A stretch of 64,000 nt of DNA from Bacteroidales bacterium (lineage in GTDB: Bacteria; Bacteroidota; Bacteroidia; Bacteroidales; UBA932): assembly GCA_017619655.1 (NCBI GenBank), contig JAFZRV010000008.1, positions 1-64,000 of the forward strand, read 5' to 3'. Positions 28,594 to 38,531 of this stretch are shown here, in pieces. Within the stretch, counting starts at the first letter, position 1. The number at the start of each line of letters is the position of its first letter. The translations under genes and the position numbers were made by a program. A model generated the notes under the pieces. That model was given only the letters and a program-made list of their open reading frames with translations, did not search any database and was not told the origin of the DNA.

Positions 28594-30699
28594 ATGAAAC
28601 GATGCTTCCTGCTTTTGGCGCTGCTGCTGCCGCTTGTCTCCGCACAGGCGCAGGAAGTCCTGTTCGACGACGGCTGGACGTTCGCCTTCGGCAACGCCGC
28701 TTCACCGGAAAAAGACTTCGGGCGGGGGACGGAGTATTTCAATTATTTTACGAAGGCCGCGTCCATCCACAACGCCGGCCCGTACGCCCCGGATTTCGAC
28801 GACAGCGCCTGGCGGCCGGTGCAGCTGCCGCACGACTGGGTGGTGGACCTGCCCTTCGACCCGACGGCCTCCCACAGCCACGGCTACAAGACCGTGGGCT
28901 GGCGCTGGCCCGAAACGAGCGTGGGCTGGTACCGCAAGCATTTTACCGTGCCCGCCGAGGCGTTGGGACAGCCCGTCTCGCTCCGTTTCGACGGCATCTT
29001 CCGTGATTCGGACATCTGGGTCAACGGCTTCTGGCTGGGCGGCGAGCGGAGCGGCTATACCACGGCCAGCTACAACATCGCCGAATACCTGAACTACGGC
29101 GGGGACAACGTCGTCGCCGTGCGCGTCGACGCCACCTTCGAGGAAGGCTGGTTCTACGAGGGCGCCGGCATCTACCGGCACGTCTGGCTGACGCTCGGGC
29201 CGGAGCCCGAAAAAGCGCGTCGGCCCCTCCCGAAGATTGAAATAGATCCCGACCGGGGCATCCTGGTCGACGGTGCGGTACTCCGCATCCACGGCGCGAA
29301 CGTCCACCAGGACGCCGCCGGCGTGGGTGTCGCCATTCCCGACGCGCTCTGGGTGTGGCGCATCAAGCAATTGCAGCGCTACGGCTTCAACGCCATCCGC
29401 ACGTCGCACAATCCCGTGTCGCCGGCCCTGCTTGACATCTGCGACAGCCTGGGCATGTACGTGCTGGAAGAGACGCGTCTGATGGGCGTCAACGAAGCCC
29501 AGCTCGAACCCCTGCGCAAGATGATCGAGCGTGACAAGCATCATCCCTGCATTATCCTCTGGGGCATCGGCAACGAAGAGTGGGGGATCGAGTGGAACGA
29601 GAAAGGCGAGCGCATCGCCCGCAGCATGACGGAATTCTGCCACCGCATCGATCCTACGCGTCCCGTGGTCGTCGCCTCGAGCAGCGGTCCAGAGATCGTG
29701 AAGGGTACCGACGTGGCGGGCTACAACTATATCCTGCAGAACCCCGTGGACAGGCACCGCGCCGACTATCCCGCCCGCGTGGCCGTCGGCACCGAGGAAA
29801 CCTCGGGCTGTGGCACCCGCGGCGTCTACTATGACGATATCGAAAACGGCCGCATGAAGGCCATCAACCGTGCTCCGCAAGGACCCGACAGCCTGCTCAA
29901 CTGCATCGAGCGCGGCCTGCAGTTCTACGACGCGCGTCCCTGGCTGGCCGGCCTGTTCTACTGGACCGGCTTCGACTACCGGGGCGAGCCCAACCCGCTG
30001 GCCTATCCGGCCACGGGTTCGGAGTTCGGCATCCTCGACTACTGCGGCTTCCCGAAGGACGAAGCGTACTTTCTGAAATCCTGGTGGACCGAAGAACCGG
30101 TGCTGCACATCCTGCCGCACTGGAACCTGGAGGGCCATGAAGGGGAGGAGGTAGCGGTCTGGGTCTACGGCAACTGCGACGAAGTGGCGCTGTTCGTGAA
30201 CGGGAAAAACCTGGGCCGCAAGAAGATGCCGCGCAACGGGCATCTGGAATGGACCGCCGTTTACCGGCCGGGCCAGGTGAAAGCCATCGGCTATCAAAAC
30301 GGCCGCAGGGTGATGACCGAGACCGTGTACACGGCCGGCGCGCCCGCCGCCTTGCTGGCGGAAGCCGACCGCCCTGTCATCCAGGCGGACGGCCGCGACC
30401 TGGCGGTCGTCAACGTGACCGTTCAGGACGCGAAGGGCCGTTTCGTTCCGACGGCCTGCCTGCCCGTCACCCTCGGCGTCGAAGGCCCCGGCCGTATCCT
30501 GGGCTGTGGCAACGGCGATCCGGCGTTCCGCGCGAAAGAGCGCCCGGACGATCCTGACGCCCGGAGCTTTACCCTCGAAACTTTCAACGGACTGGCCCAG
30601 GTGCTCATCCAGGGCACCGGCGAGCCCGGCGACATACGACTGACACTAAATACTGAACCATGTACTTGTTGGGTTACGATATCGGCAGTTCGTCCGTAA
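28594..30699 (+). CDS. GH2 beta-galactosidase-like protein lacking the central sandwich domain
   Basis: A 701-residue secreted protein (signal to SAQAQ). The jelly-roll domain ends at YRHVWLTLGPEPEKA, and within about 20 residues the sequence resumes in the beta-alpha barrel (IEIDPDRGILVDGAVLRIHG). The roughly 100-residue immunoglobulin-like domain that normally lies between is absent, and the protein is about 100 residues shorter than relatives. Acid/base Glu328 (GNEEW) and the nucleophile region TEETSG (401-402) are present. The usual HQDHAG reads HQDAAG. Its likely role is to remove galactose from xyloglucan or galactomannan side chains, but activity is uncertain. Its end overlaps xylB by 40 bases. 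Confidence 0.85.
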   Translation: MKRCFLLLALLLPLVSAQAQEVLFDDGWTFAFGNAASPEKDFGRGTEYFNYFTKAASIHNAGPYAPDFDDSAWRPVQLPHDWVVDLPFDPTASHSHGYKTVGWRWPETSVGWYRKHFTVPAEALGQPVSLRFDGIFRDSDIWVNGFWLGGERSGYTTASYNIAEYLNYGGDNVVAVRVDATFEEGWFYEGAGIYRHVWLTLGPEPEKARRPLPKIEIDPDRGILVDGAVLRIHGANVHQDAAGVGVAIPDALWVWRIKQLQRYGFNAIRTSHNPVSPALLDICDSLGMYVLEETRLMGVNEAQLEPLRKMIERDKHHPCIILWGIGNEEWGIEWNEKGERIARSMTEFCHRIDPTRPVVVASSSGPEIVKGTDVAGYNYILQNPVDRHRADYPARVAVGTEETSGCGTRGVYYDDIENGRMKAINRAPQGPDSLLNCIERGLQFYDARPWLAGLFYWTGFDYRGEPNPLAYPATGSEFGILDYCGFPKDEAYFLKSWWTEEPVLHILPHWNLEGHEGEEVAVWVYGNCDEVALFVNGKNLGRKKMPRNGHLEWTAVYRPGQVKAIGYQNGRRVMTETVYTAGAPAALLAEADRPVIQADGRDLAVVNVTVQDAKGRFVPTACLPVTLGVEGPGRILGCGNGDPAFRAKERPDDPDARSFTLETFNGLAQVLIQGTGEPGDIRLTLNTEPCTCWVTISAVRP

Positions 30700-32132
30700 A
30701 GGCCTCCCTGGTGGAGGTTGCCACGGGAAAATGCGCTGCATCGGCGTTTTATCCGCCGCAGGAGGCGCCCATCGCGTCGCCCCAGCCCGGCTGGGCCGAG
30801 CAGGATCCGGATGCCTGGTGGGTCTATCTGAAGCAGGCCACCGCGGCGGTCCTGCACCAAAGCCAGGTGGCGCCCGGTGACATCAAGGCCATCGGCATCT
30901 CCTACCAGATGCACGGGCTGGTGTGTGTGGACAAGAACGGGCGGCCGCTGCGCCCTTCCATCATCTGGTGCGATTCCCGCGCCGTGCCCTACGGCCAGCG
31001 CGCCTTCTCGAAACTGGGCCGGGAGTGGTGCCTGACGCACCTGCTCAACTCGCCCGGCAACTTCACCGCGGCCAAACTGGCCTGGGTGAAGAACAACGAG
31101 CCCGAGGTCTATGCCAAGATCAAGACCATCATGCTGCCGGGTGACTACATCGCCTTCCGGATGACCGGCGAAGCCGCGACCACGGTCAGCGGCCTCTCGG
31201 AAGGCATCTTCTGGGATTTCGTCGAGAACGCGCCTTCGCAGCGCCTGCTGCTCGCCCTGGGCCTTGACGCCAGCCTGCTCGCGCCTGTCGTGCCTACCTT
31301 CGGCGACCAGGGCGCCCTCAGCGCGGCAGCCGCCCGGGAACTCGGCCTGGCGGCCGGCACCCCGGTCACCTACCGCGCCGGCGACCAGCCCAACAACGCC
31401 CTGAGTCTGAATGTGTTGAATCCGGGTGAAATCGCCTCGACCGCCGGTACCTCCGGCGTGGTCTACGGCGTCATCGGACAGGTGACCCACGACCCGCTTT
31501 CGCGCGTCAACCCCTTCGCCCATGTCAACCATACGGCAGCCGACCCGCGCCTGGGCGTGCTGCTCTGCATCAACGGCACCGGCATCCTGAATGCCTGGAT
31601 ACGCCGCCAACTCATGCCCGAGGGCTTTTCCTACGCCGCTATGAACGAACTGGCGGCCCAGGCCCCGGTCGGCAGCGACGGCGTTGCCATCCTGCCCTTC
31701 GGCAACGGCGCCGAGCGCATGCTGGAGAACCGCGACACGGGCTGCAGTTTCCACGGCGTGAACTTCAACCGCCACGGCCGGGCCCACTTGCTGCGCGCCG
31801 CGCAGGAGGGCATCGTCTTCTCCTTCCAGTACGGCATCGAGATCATGGAGGAGATGGGACTCCGCATCGACTGCATCCATGCGGGGCATGCCAATATGTT
31901 TCTCTCGCCGATCTTCCGCGAGACCCTCGCGGGTGTTTCCGGCGCGACCATCGAGCTGTACGACACGAACGGCTCGGCGGGTGCGGCACGCGGGGCGGGC
32001 ATCGGCGCCGGCATTTACCACACGCCCGCGGAGGCTTTCTCCAAGCTGGAGCGGCTGGCGCTCGTCGAGCCTTCCGACCGGGAGGAGTATGGCGCAGCGT
32101 ATGAACAATGGAAATCATATTTAAAACAATAA
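30660..32132 (+). CDS. xylB: Xylulokinase
   Basis: A 490-residue FGGY-family kinase: N-terminal [17 protein letters not shown], the sugar-binding [11 protein letters not shown] and IIWCDSRA segments, [10 protein letters not shown] phosphate-binding loop, and the C-terminal adenosine region ([31 protein letters not shown]). It phosphorylates D-xylulose to the 5-phosphate. The initiator ATG sits 40 bases inside the end of the GH2 gene, an unusually long overlap. Its place between glycosidases and xylA shows that xylose is an expected product of this locus. Confidence 0.93.
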   Translation: MYLLGYDIGSSSVKASLVEVATGKCAASAFYPPQEAPIASPQPGWAEQDPDAWWVYLKQATAAVLHQSQVAPGDIKAIGISYQMHGLVCVDKNGRPLRPSIIWCDSRAVPYGQRAFSKLGREWCLTHLLNSPGNFTAAKLAWVKNNEPEVYAKIKTIMLPGDYIAFRMTGEAATTVSGLSEGIFWDFVENAPSQRLLLALGLDASLLAPVVPTFGDQGALSAAAARELGLAAGTPVTYRAGDQPNNALSLNVLNPGEIASTAGTSGVVYGVIGQVTHDPLSRVNPFAHVNHTAADPRLGVLLCINGTGILNAWIRRQLMPEGFSYAAMNELAAQAPVGSDGVAILPFGNGAERMLENRDTGCSFHGVNFNRHGRAHLLRAAQEGIVFSFQYGIEIMEEMGLRIDCIHAGHANMFLSPIFRETLAGVSGATIELYDTNGSAGAARGAGIGAGIYHTPAEAFSKLERLALVEPSDREEYGAAYEQWKSYLKQ

Positions 32133-32136
32133 CATC

Positions 32137-33453
32137 ATGACGAAAGAATATTTCCCCAAGATCGGGAAGATCCCTTTCGAGGGCCCCGAAAGCAAGAACC
32201 CGCTGGCATTCCATTACTATGAGCCCGAGCGCCTGGTGATGGGCAAGAAGATGAAGGACTGGCTGCGTTTCGCGATGTGCTGGTGGCACACGCTCGGCCA
32301 GGCTTCCGGCGACCAGTTCGGCGGCCAGACCCGCAGCTACGCCTGGGACGAGCCTGCCTGCCCGATTGAGCGCGCCAAGGCCAAGGCTGACGCCGGTTTC
32401 GAAATCATGCAGAAACTGGGCATCGAGTTTTTCTGCTTCCACGACGTCGACCTGATCGAAGAAGCCGACACCATCGGGGAATACGAGGAACGGATGCGCG
32501 TCATCACCGACTACCTGCTGGTCAAGATGAAGGAGACGGGCATCAAGAACCTTTGGGGAACGGCCAACGTGTTCGGCCATAAGCGCTACATGAACGGCGC
32601 CGCCACCAACCCCGATTTCGACGTGGTGGCCCGCGCCGCCGTCCAGATCAAGAACGCCATCGACGCCACCATCAAGCTGGGCGGCGAGAACTATGTGTTC
32701 TGGGGTGGCCGCGAAGGCTACATGAGCCTGCTCAACACGCAGATGCAGCGGGAGAAAGACCATCTGGCCCGGATGCTGGCCGCCGCCCGCGATTACGGCC
32801 GCGCACACGGCTTCAAGGGCACCTTCCTCATCGAGCCCAAGCCGATGGAACCCACCAAGCACCAGTACGACCAGGATACGGAGACCGTCATCGGCTTCCT
32901 GCGCCACTACGGACTCGACAAGGACTTCAAGGTCAACATCGAGGTGAACCACGCCACGCTGGCCGGCCACACCTTCGAGCATGAGCTGGCCGTGGCCGTC
33001 GACAACGGCCTGCTGGGCAGCATCGACGCCAACCGCGGCGACGCCCAGAACGGCTGGGACACCGACCAGTTCCCGATCGACGGCTTCGAACTCACCATGG
33101 CCATGCTCCAGATCGTCCGCAACGGCGGCCTGGCGCCGGGCGGTTCGAATTTCGACGCGAAACTGCGCCGCAACTCCACCGATCCGGAAGACATCTTCAT
33201 CGCGCACATCAGCGCCATGGACGCCATGGCCCGCGCGCTGGTCAACGCCGCGGCCATCTGCACCGAGTCGCCCATCCCGGGCATGCTGAAGGAGCGCTAC
33301 GCTTCGTTCGACAGCGGCAAGGGCAAGGACTTCGAAGCGGGCAGGCTCTCGCTTGAGGACCTCGTGGCCTATGCCAAGTCGCACGGCGAGCCGCAGCAGC
33401 ACTCCGGCCAGCAGGAACTCTACGAAACCCTTCTCACGCTTTACAGCAAATAG
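32137..33453 (+). CDS. xylA: Xylose isomerase
   Basis: A 438-residue enzyme of the long (class II) type. Signatures include [11 protein letters not shown], the [15 protein letters not shown] segment, the metal-binding [11 protein letters not shown] and [16 protein letters not shown], and the late [17 protein letters not shown] with its cluster of Asp ligands. It converts D-xylose to D-xylulose in the cytoplasm with divalent metals. It starts 4 bases after xylB and ends 3 bases before the symporter, a compact xylose cassette. Confidence 0.97.
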   Translation: MTKEYFPKIGKIPFEGPESKNPLAFHYYEPERLVMGKKMKDWLRFAMCWWHTLGQASGDQFGGQTRSYAWDEPACPIERAKAKADAGFEIMQKLGIEFFCFHDVDLIEEADTIGEYEERMRVITDYLLVKMKETGIKNLWGTANVFGHKRYMNGAATNPDFDVVARAAVQIKNAIDATIKLGGENYVFWGGREGYMSLLNTQMQREKDHLARMLAAARDYGRAHGFKGTFLIEPKPMEPTKHQYDQDTETVIGFLRHYGLDKDFKVNIEVNHATLAGHTFEHELAVAVDNGLLGSIDANRGDAQNGWDTDQFPIDGFELTMAMLQIVRNGGLAPGGSNFDAKLRRNSTDPEDIFIAHISAMDAMARALVNAAAICTESPIPGMLKERYASFDSGKGKDFEAGRLSLEDLVAYAKSHGEPQQHSGQQELYETLLTLYSK

Positions 33454-33456
33454 CCC

Positions 33457-34905
33457 ATGAGCCAGCAAAAAAATGAAGGCCAGCCGTGGTACCTCATCAG
33501 CATCGTGCTGGTGGCGGTGCTGGGCGGCCTGCTCTTCGGTTACGACACGGCCGTGATTTCCGGCGCGGAAAAGGGCCTGCAGGCCTTCTTCCAGACGGCG
33601 ACCGACTTCAGCTATACGGATGCCCTGCACGGCTTCACGACGTCCAGCGCCCTGATCGGCTGTATCATCGGGGCCCTGCTGTCCGGCATCCTTTCGTCCC
33701 GGATCGGCCGTCGCCGCTCCCTCGAGATCGCCGGCCTCCTCTTCCTCCTGAGCGCGCTGGGTTCCTACAGCCCGGAGTTCCTTTTCTTCGAGCACGGGGT
33801 GGCGAGCAAGGGCGTGCTGGCGGCGTTCGTGTTCTACCGCATCATCGGCGGCATCGGCGTAGGCCTGGCCTCGGCCATCTGCCCGATGTACATCGCGGAG
33901 GTCTCGCCGGCCAGCCAGCGCGGCAAGCTTGTGTCGTGGAACCAGTTCGCCATCATCTTCGGCCAGCTGGTGGTCTATTTCGTGAATTTCCTCATCATCC
34001 AGTCGCACAAGAACGATCCGCAGATCGTGGAATGGACCAATACGGTGGGCTGGCGCAACATGTTCGTGTCCGAGGCTTTCCCGGCCGGCCTGTTCGCGCT
34101 GCTCATCCTGCTGGTGCCCGAGTCGCCGCGCCACCTGGTGATCCTGGGCCGCGACGACAAGGCCCTGGGAATCCTCTCCCGCATCAACGGCCCGGAGAAG
34201 GCCCGGGTCATCCTGCAGGACATCAAGGAAACCGTCGTGGAGAAGCGCGAGAAACTCTTTGCCTACGGCTTTCTCGTCATCTTCATCGGCTGCATGCTCT
34301 CGGTCTTCCAGCAGATCATCGGCATCAATGCCGTGCTGTATTTCGCACCGCGCATCTTCGAGTCGATGGGCGTGAGCGACAACATGCTCTTCACCGTCAT
34401 CATGGGCATCATCAACATCAGCTTCACGCTGGTGGCGGTGTTCACCGTGGAGAAGCTGGGCCGCAAGCCGCTGCTCATCACGGGCTCGCTCGGCATGGCG
34501 GTCGGTGCGCTGGGCGTGGCCCTGTCGAACGTCGTGTCCATGCCGCCCCTGGTGCCGGTCATCAGCATCATGGTCTACAGCGCCTGCTTCATGTTCAGCT
34601 GGGGCCCGATCTGCTGGGTGTATATCTCCGAGATCTTCCCCAACACCATCCGCAGCGAGGCGACCGCCCTGGCCGTGGCCTTCCAGTGGATCTTCAACTT
34701 CATCGTTTCCAGCACCTTCGTGCCGATGTACAACATGAAACTGGGTGCGATGGGCGACAGCTTCGGCCATTTCTTCGCATATGCGCTCTACGGCGTGATC
34801 TGCCTGGCCGCGGCGCTCTTCGTCTGGCGGCTCGTGCCTGAAACCAAAGGCAAGACCCTCGAAGAGATGACGGCCCTGTGGCGCAACCGTTCCCAAAAGA
34901 AATAA
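33457..34905 (+). CDS. xylE: MFS sugar porter, D-xylose:H+ symporter type
   Basis: A 482-residue, 12-helix transporter. Sugar-porter motifs are clear: LLFGYDTAVISGAEKG in helix 1, SSRIGRRRSLEIAG after helix 2, YRIIGGIGVGLASAICPMYIAE, VPESPRHLV before the central loop, FQQIIGINAVLYFAP and the C-terminal LVPETKGKTLEEM. This pattern is closest to XylE-type xylose porters, and its position after xylB-xylA supports xylose as substrate. Glucose or another monosaccharide is possible. Confidence 0.9.
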   Translation: MSQQKNEGQPWYLISIVLVAVLGGLLFGYDTAVISGAEKGLQAFFQTATDFSYTDALHGFTTSSALIGCIIGALLSGILSSRIGRRRSLEIAGLLFLLSALGSYSPEFLFFEHGVASKGVLAAFVFYRIIGGIGVGLASAICPMYIAEVSPASQRGKLVSWNQFAIIFGQLVVYFVNFLIIQSHKNDPQIVEWTNTVGWRNMFVSEAFPAGLFALLILLVPESPRHLVILGRDDKALGILSRINGPEKARVILQDIKETVVEKREKLFAYGFLVIFIGCMLSVFQQIIGINAVLYFAPRIFESMGVSDNMLFTVIMGIINISFTLVAVFTVEKLGRKPLLITGSLGMAVGALGVALSNVVSMPPLVPVISIMVYSACFMFSWGPICWVYISEIFPNTIRSEATALAVAFQWIFNFIVSSTFVPMYNMKLGAMGDSFGHFFAYALYGVICLAAALFVWRLVPETKGKTLEEMTALWRNRSQKK

Positions 34906-34923
34906 TCTTCAATCCGCAATAAC

Positions 34924-37251
34924 ATGATTCGTTTGAAATCGCTTATACATCTGTCCGTCTTTGCCGCGCTGGCCGCGGCCATGACGGCCTGCTGCTCCCG
35001 ACCCAGCGTCGAGCCCGCCATCGCGCGCGACGCGGAGGTGGAGGCGAAAGTGGAGCAGGTCCTGAAAGGAATGACCCTGAAGGAGAAAGCCGGCCAGCTG
35101 GTCCAGCTGACCGTCATGACCATCGAGGACGACACCCACGAGGCCATCGACCCGGCCAAGCTCGACAAGATCATCGGCGAGTACAAGGTGGGCTCCATCC
35201 TCAACGTGATGCACGATGCCGCGCACACCCGCGAGCAGACCGCCGCCATGGTGAAGCAGATCCAGGACAAGTCGATGGAGCTGCTGGGTATCCCGTGCAT
35301 CTACGGCCTCGACATGATCCACGGCGCTTCCTATCTGGTCGAGGGCACGCTCTTCCCGCAGGAAATCAACCTGGGGGCGACCTTCAACCGCGACTATGCC
35401 TTCGAGATGGGCCGTGCCATGGCCTATGAGACGCGTGCCGCGCAGGTGCCGTGGGTGTTCTCGCCCGTGATGGACCTGGGCCGCGACCCGCGCTGGCCGC
35501 GCCAGTGGGAGAGCTGGGGCGAAGACCCGTATCTTCAGGCGGAAATGGCCCGCGTCGAGACCATCGCCATCCAGGGCAGCGACCCGAACCACATCGGCTT
35601 CGAGAACTGCGCCGTGAGCCTGAAACACTACATGGGCTACGGCGTGCCGCTTTCCGGCAAGGACCGGACGCCGGCGTATATCGCTGAGAATGACCTCCGT
35701 GAGAAATATTTCCGCCCGTTCAAGGAGTGCTTCCGGGCCGGTGCGCTGACCGCCATGGTCAACTCCGCCTCGATCAACGGCATCCCTACGCACGCCAACG
35801 CCGTGCTGCTCAGCGGCTGGGCGAAGGAGGAGCTGAACTGGGACGGCATGCTGGTGACCGACTGGGCCGACATCGACAACCTCTATACCCGCGACCATGT
35901 GGCCGCTGACAAGCGCGAGGCCGTCGCCCTCGGCATCAACGCCGGCATCGACATGATCATGGATCCCTACGATCCGGAATGCGTCAACGTGATCGTGGAC
36001 CTCGCCGAGGCAGGGGATATTCCGATGTCGCGCATCGACGACGCGGTGCGCCGCGTCCTGCGCCTGAAAGTGCGCCTGGGCCTCTTCGAAAACCCGACCT
36101 GGGACTACGATTATCCTGACTTCGGCTGCGCGCAGTTCGCGCAGGCGTCGTATGACGCCGCCGTCGAGTCGGAGGTCCTGCTGAAGAACGAGGGCGGCAT
36201 CCTGCCGCTCAAGGGCACGGAGCGCATCCTGGTCTGCGGCCCGAACGCCAACACGCTGCGCGCGCTGAACGGCGGCTGGTCGTACCGCTGGCAGGGTTCC
36301 GCCGACGAATTCGCCCCGCAGTACAATACCATCGTCGAGGCGCTGCAGCAGCGTTTCCCGCGCGTGACTTACGTCCCGGGCGTGGTGTACGACGAGACCC
36401 CGTATCTCTGGATGGTGGACAAGGCAGTGGGCATCCCGCAGGCCGTGGCCGCGGCGCGGGCTTCCGATGTGGTGGTCTGCTGCGTGGGTGAGAACTCGTA
36501 TTGCGAGACGCCCGGCAACATGGACGACCTGAACCTTTCGGCCAGGCAGAAAGACCTGGTGCGTGCGCTGGCCGCGACCGGCAAGCCCATCGTGCTGGTC
36601 CTGAACGAAGGCCGTCCGCGCATCATCGGCGACATCGAACCGCTGGCGAAGGCGGTGGTCGACGTGATGCTTCCGTCGAATTACGGTGGCGATGCCCTGG
36701 CGGCGCTGCTGGCCGGCGACGAGAACTTCTCCGGCAAGTTGCCGTTTACCTACTCGAAACACATCAATTCTCTGCATACCTACGACTACAAGGTGTCCGA
36801 ACATCGCGAGACGATGGAGGGCTCCTACAACTACGACGCCGTCATGGACGTCCAGTGGCCTTTCGGCTACGGCCTGAGCTACACGTCGTTCGAATACGGC
36901 GACATGCAGGTCGACCGTACGTCCTTCACGGCGGGCGACGAGCTCCGGGTGTCCGTGAAAGTGACCAATACCGGCGACCGCGCCGGCAAGGAGGCCGTGC
37001 TGCTCTACAGCTCCGACCTGGTGGCTTCGCTGATTCCCGACGTGAAGCGCCTCCGCGGCTTCGAGAAGATCGAACTCCAGCCGGGCGAATCGAAGGTCGT
37101 GACCTTCGTCCTGCCGGCCTGTGAGCTGGCCTTCGTCGGGGCCGACGGCAAGTGGCGCCTCGAGCAGGGCGATTTCCGCCTCGCCTGCGGCGGCCTGGGC
37201 GTGCTGGTGAACTGCACGGAAACGAAAGTCTGGAATACGCCGAACATTTGA
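34924..37251 (+). CDS. GH3 beta-glucosidase lipoprotein
   Basis: A 775-residue lipoprotein (AMTAC lipobox). The (beta/alpha)8 domain carries the nucleophile Asp313 in VTDWADID, preceded by the substrate-binding DLGRDPRWPRQWESWGEDP and AVSLKHYMGY motifs. The alpha/beta sandwich (SEVLLKNEGGILPL) and a C-terminal fibronectin-III-like domain (VSVKVTNTGDRAGKEAV) follow. It would remove terminal beta-linked glucose from xyloglucan or glucomannan oligosaccharides in the periplasm. The stop and the next start share a base (TGATG), coupling it to the epimerase. Confidence 0.92.
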   Translation: MIRLKSLIHLSVFAALAAAMTACCSRPSVEPAIARDAEVEAKVEQVLKGMTLKEKAGQLVQLTVMTIEDDTHEAIDPAKLDKIIGEYKVGSILNVMHDAAHTREQTAAMVKQIQDKSMELLGIPCIYGLDMIHGASYLVEGTLFPQEINLGATFNRDYAFEMGRAMAYETRAAQVPWVFSPVMDLGRDPRWPRQWESWGEDPYLQAEMARVETIAIQGSDPNHIGFENCAVSLKHYMGYGVPLSGKDRTPAYIAENDLREKYFRPFKECFRAGALTAMVNSASINGIPTHANAVLLSGWAKEELNWDGMLVTDWADIDNLYTRDHVAADKREAVALGINAGIDMIMDPYDPECVNVIVDLAEAGDIPMSRIDDAVRRVLRLKVRLGLFENPTWDYDYPDFGCAQFAQASYDAAVESEVLLKNEGGILPLKGTERILVCGPNANTLRALNGGWSYRWQGSADEFAPQYNTIVEALQQRFPRVTYVPGVVYDETPYLWMVDKAVGIPQAVAAARASDVVVCCVGENSYCETPGNMDDLNLSARQKDLVRALAATGKPIVLVLNEGRPRIIGDIEPLAKAVVDVMLPSNYGGDALAALLAGDENFSGKLPFTYSKHINSLHTYDYKVSEHRETMEGSYNYDAVMDVQWPFGYGLSYTSFEYGDMQVDRTSFTAGDELRVSVKVTNTGDRAGKEAVLLYSSDLVASLIPDVKRLRGFEKIELQPGESKVVTFVLPACELAFVGADGKWRLEQGDFRLACGGLGVLVNCTETKVWNTPNI

Positions 37252-38432
37252 TGACTACTAAAACCGAACTTTTTCTGCAAGAGACAGCCGAAGTCCTGCA
37301 ACACAACATCCTGGACTTCTGGCTGGGCTTGCGTGACCCGCGGGGCGGCTTCTACGGAGAAGTGCGCGCATCGGGCGAGATCGTGCCCGATGCGCCCCGC
37401 GGCGTCATCCTGAACGCCCGCATCATCTGGGCGTTCGCCGCGGCCTACCGTCGCCTGCGGCATCCCGCTTACCGGACGGCGGCCGAAGCGGCCCGCGACT
37501 GGTTCCTGGACCATTTCTTCGACCCGAAGTACAGCGGTGTCTACTGGAGCGTTACGGCAGACGGGAAACCCCTGGAAACCAAGAAGCAGCTCTACGCCCA
37601 GGGCTTCGGCATCTACGGGCTCAGCGAGCTCTACAAGGCGACGCACGACGCGCGGACGCTGGAAGCGGCCATCGACCTCTTCCGGACCACCGAGGCGCAT
37701 TTCGCCGACCCGGAGAACGGCGGCTACATCGAAGCGCTGGCGCGCGATTTCAAGCCGCTCGCCGACATGTCGCTCTCGGCCCACGACATCAACGCCGACA
37801 AGACGATGAATTCGCACCTCCACCTGATGGAAGCCTATGCCAATCTCTACCAGGTGTGGTCGGATCCTTCGTTGAAATCGGCGCTGGAGCACCTGATCGA
37901 ACTGACCTGCTCGCGTATCCTGGGCCCCGACGGCCACCTGCAGCTCTATTTCCGGCGCGACTGGAGCGTACTGCCCGGCGGCATTTCCTACGGCCACGAC
38001 ATCGAGACCTCCTGGCTGCTGCTGGAATGCGCGATGACGACCCGCAACTTTGCGGTCGTCAACCGCGTGAAACCCTGTGCGGCGGCGCTCGGAAAAGCGG
38101 GCAACGAAGGCCTGCAACCCGACGGCTCGCTGCTGTATGAGAAGCTGCCCAACGGCACGGTCGACGCGTCCCGCCAGTGGTGGGTGCAGGCCGAAGCCGT
38201 GGTGGGAAACCTCTGGCTCTGGAAATACCATGGCGACCTCGCCGCGTCCGACCGCGCCGTGGCCTGCTGGAACTACATCCGCGACCATCTGGTGGACCGG
38301 GAGAAAGGGGAGTGGTACTGGGCCGTCCAGCCCGACGGCACGCCCGACCTCGCCAACCCGAAAGCCGGTTTCTGGAAATGTCCCTACCACAACGCCAGAA
38401 TGTGTTTGGAAATTATGAAGTTGTTTGAATAA
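37251..38432 (+). CDS. Cellobiose/mannobiose 2-epimerase
   Basis: A 393-residue cytoplasmic protein of the N-acylglucosamine 2-epimerase (AGE) superfamily, an alpha/alpha barrel. Conserved His-containing segments are MNSHLHLMEAYANLY, ISYGHDIETSWLL and the C-terminal KCPYHNARMCLE; W-rich QWWVQAEAVVGNLW is also typical. In mannan pathways it converts Man-beta-1,4-Man to Man-beta-1,4-Glc for GH130, and can act on cellobiose. The ATG that overlaps the GH3 stop was chosen because the longer frame begins inside GH3 with an Arg-rich tail. The stop codon forms the first bases of the hairpin element that follows. Confidence 0.9.
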   Translation: MTTKTELFLQETAEVLQHNILDFWLGLRDPRGGFYGEVRASGEIVPDAPRGVILNARIIWAFAAAYRRLRHPAYRTAAEAARDWFLDHFFDPKYSGVYWSVTADGKPLETKKQLYAQGFGIYGLSELYKATHDARTLEAAIDLFRTTEAHFADPENGGYIEALARDFKPLADMSLSAHDINADKTMNSHLHLMEAYANLYQVWSDPSLKSALEHLIELTCSRILGPDGHLQLYFRRDWSVLPGGISYGHDIETSWLLLECAMTTRNFAVVNRVKPCAAALGKAGNEGLQPDGSLLYEKLPNGTVDASRQWWVQAEAVVGNLWLWKYHGDLAASDRAVACWNYIRDHLVDREKGEWYWAVQPDGTPDLANPKAGFWKCPYHNARMCLEIMKLFE

Positions 38433-38512
38433 TGCGTAGCTGAGCGGGTGGTATCCGGCGCAGCGACCTTTTTTTGGGAGCAAGACGGATACCAGAGCGA
38501 AGCGAAGCATTA
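38430..38512 (+). repeat. Interspersed hairpin element, copy 1
   Basis: An outer stem TAATGC / GCATTA (38430-38435 with 38507-38512) begins at the epimerase stop codon. The inner stem is TGGTATCCG / CGGATACCA (38449-38457 with 38486-38494), with a 28-base loop containing GCGACC, seven T and GGGAGC. The core is flanked by GCGGG on the 5' side and GAGC on the 3' side. It shares the core with the copies near 47.7, 56.8, 58.0 and 59.8 kb, and reads in the same sense as the upstream gene. It separates the epimerase from the symporter gene. Confidence 0.85.
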
Positions 38513-38531
38513 AATAATTGGAATAACTATT

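Noticed and set aside
37152..37250. Longer N terminus for the 2-epimerase
   Set aside because: It would lie within GH3 in another frame and adds an Arg-rich tail not expected in the family.
38461..38485. T-run in hairpin copy 1 as a Rho-independent terminator
   Set aside because: The T-run lies in the loop of the main stem, not after it, so the classical mechanism does not apply directly; an effect on termination by another route remains possible.
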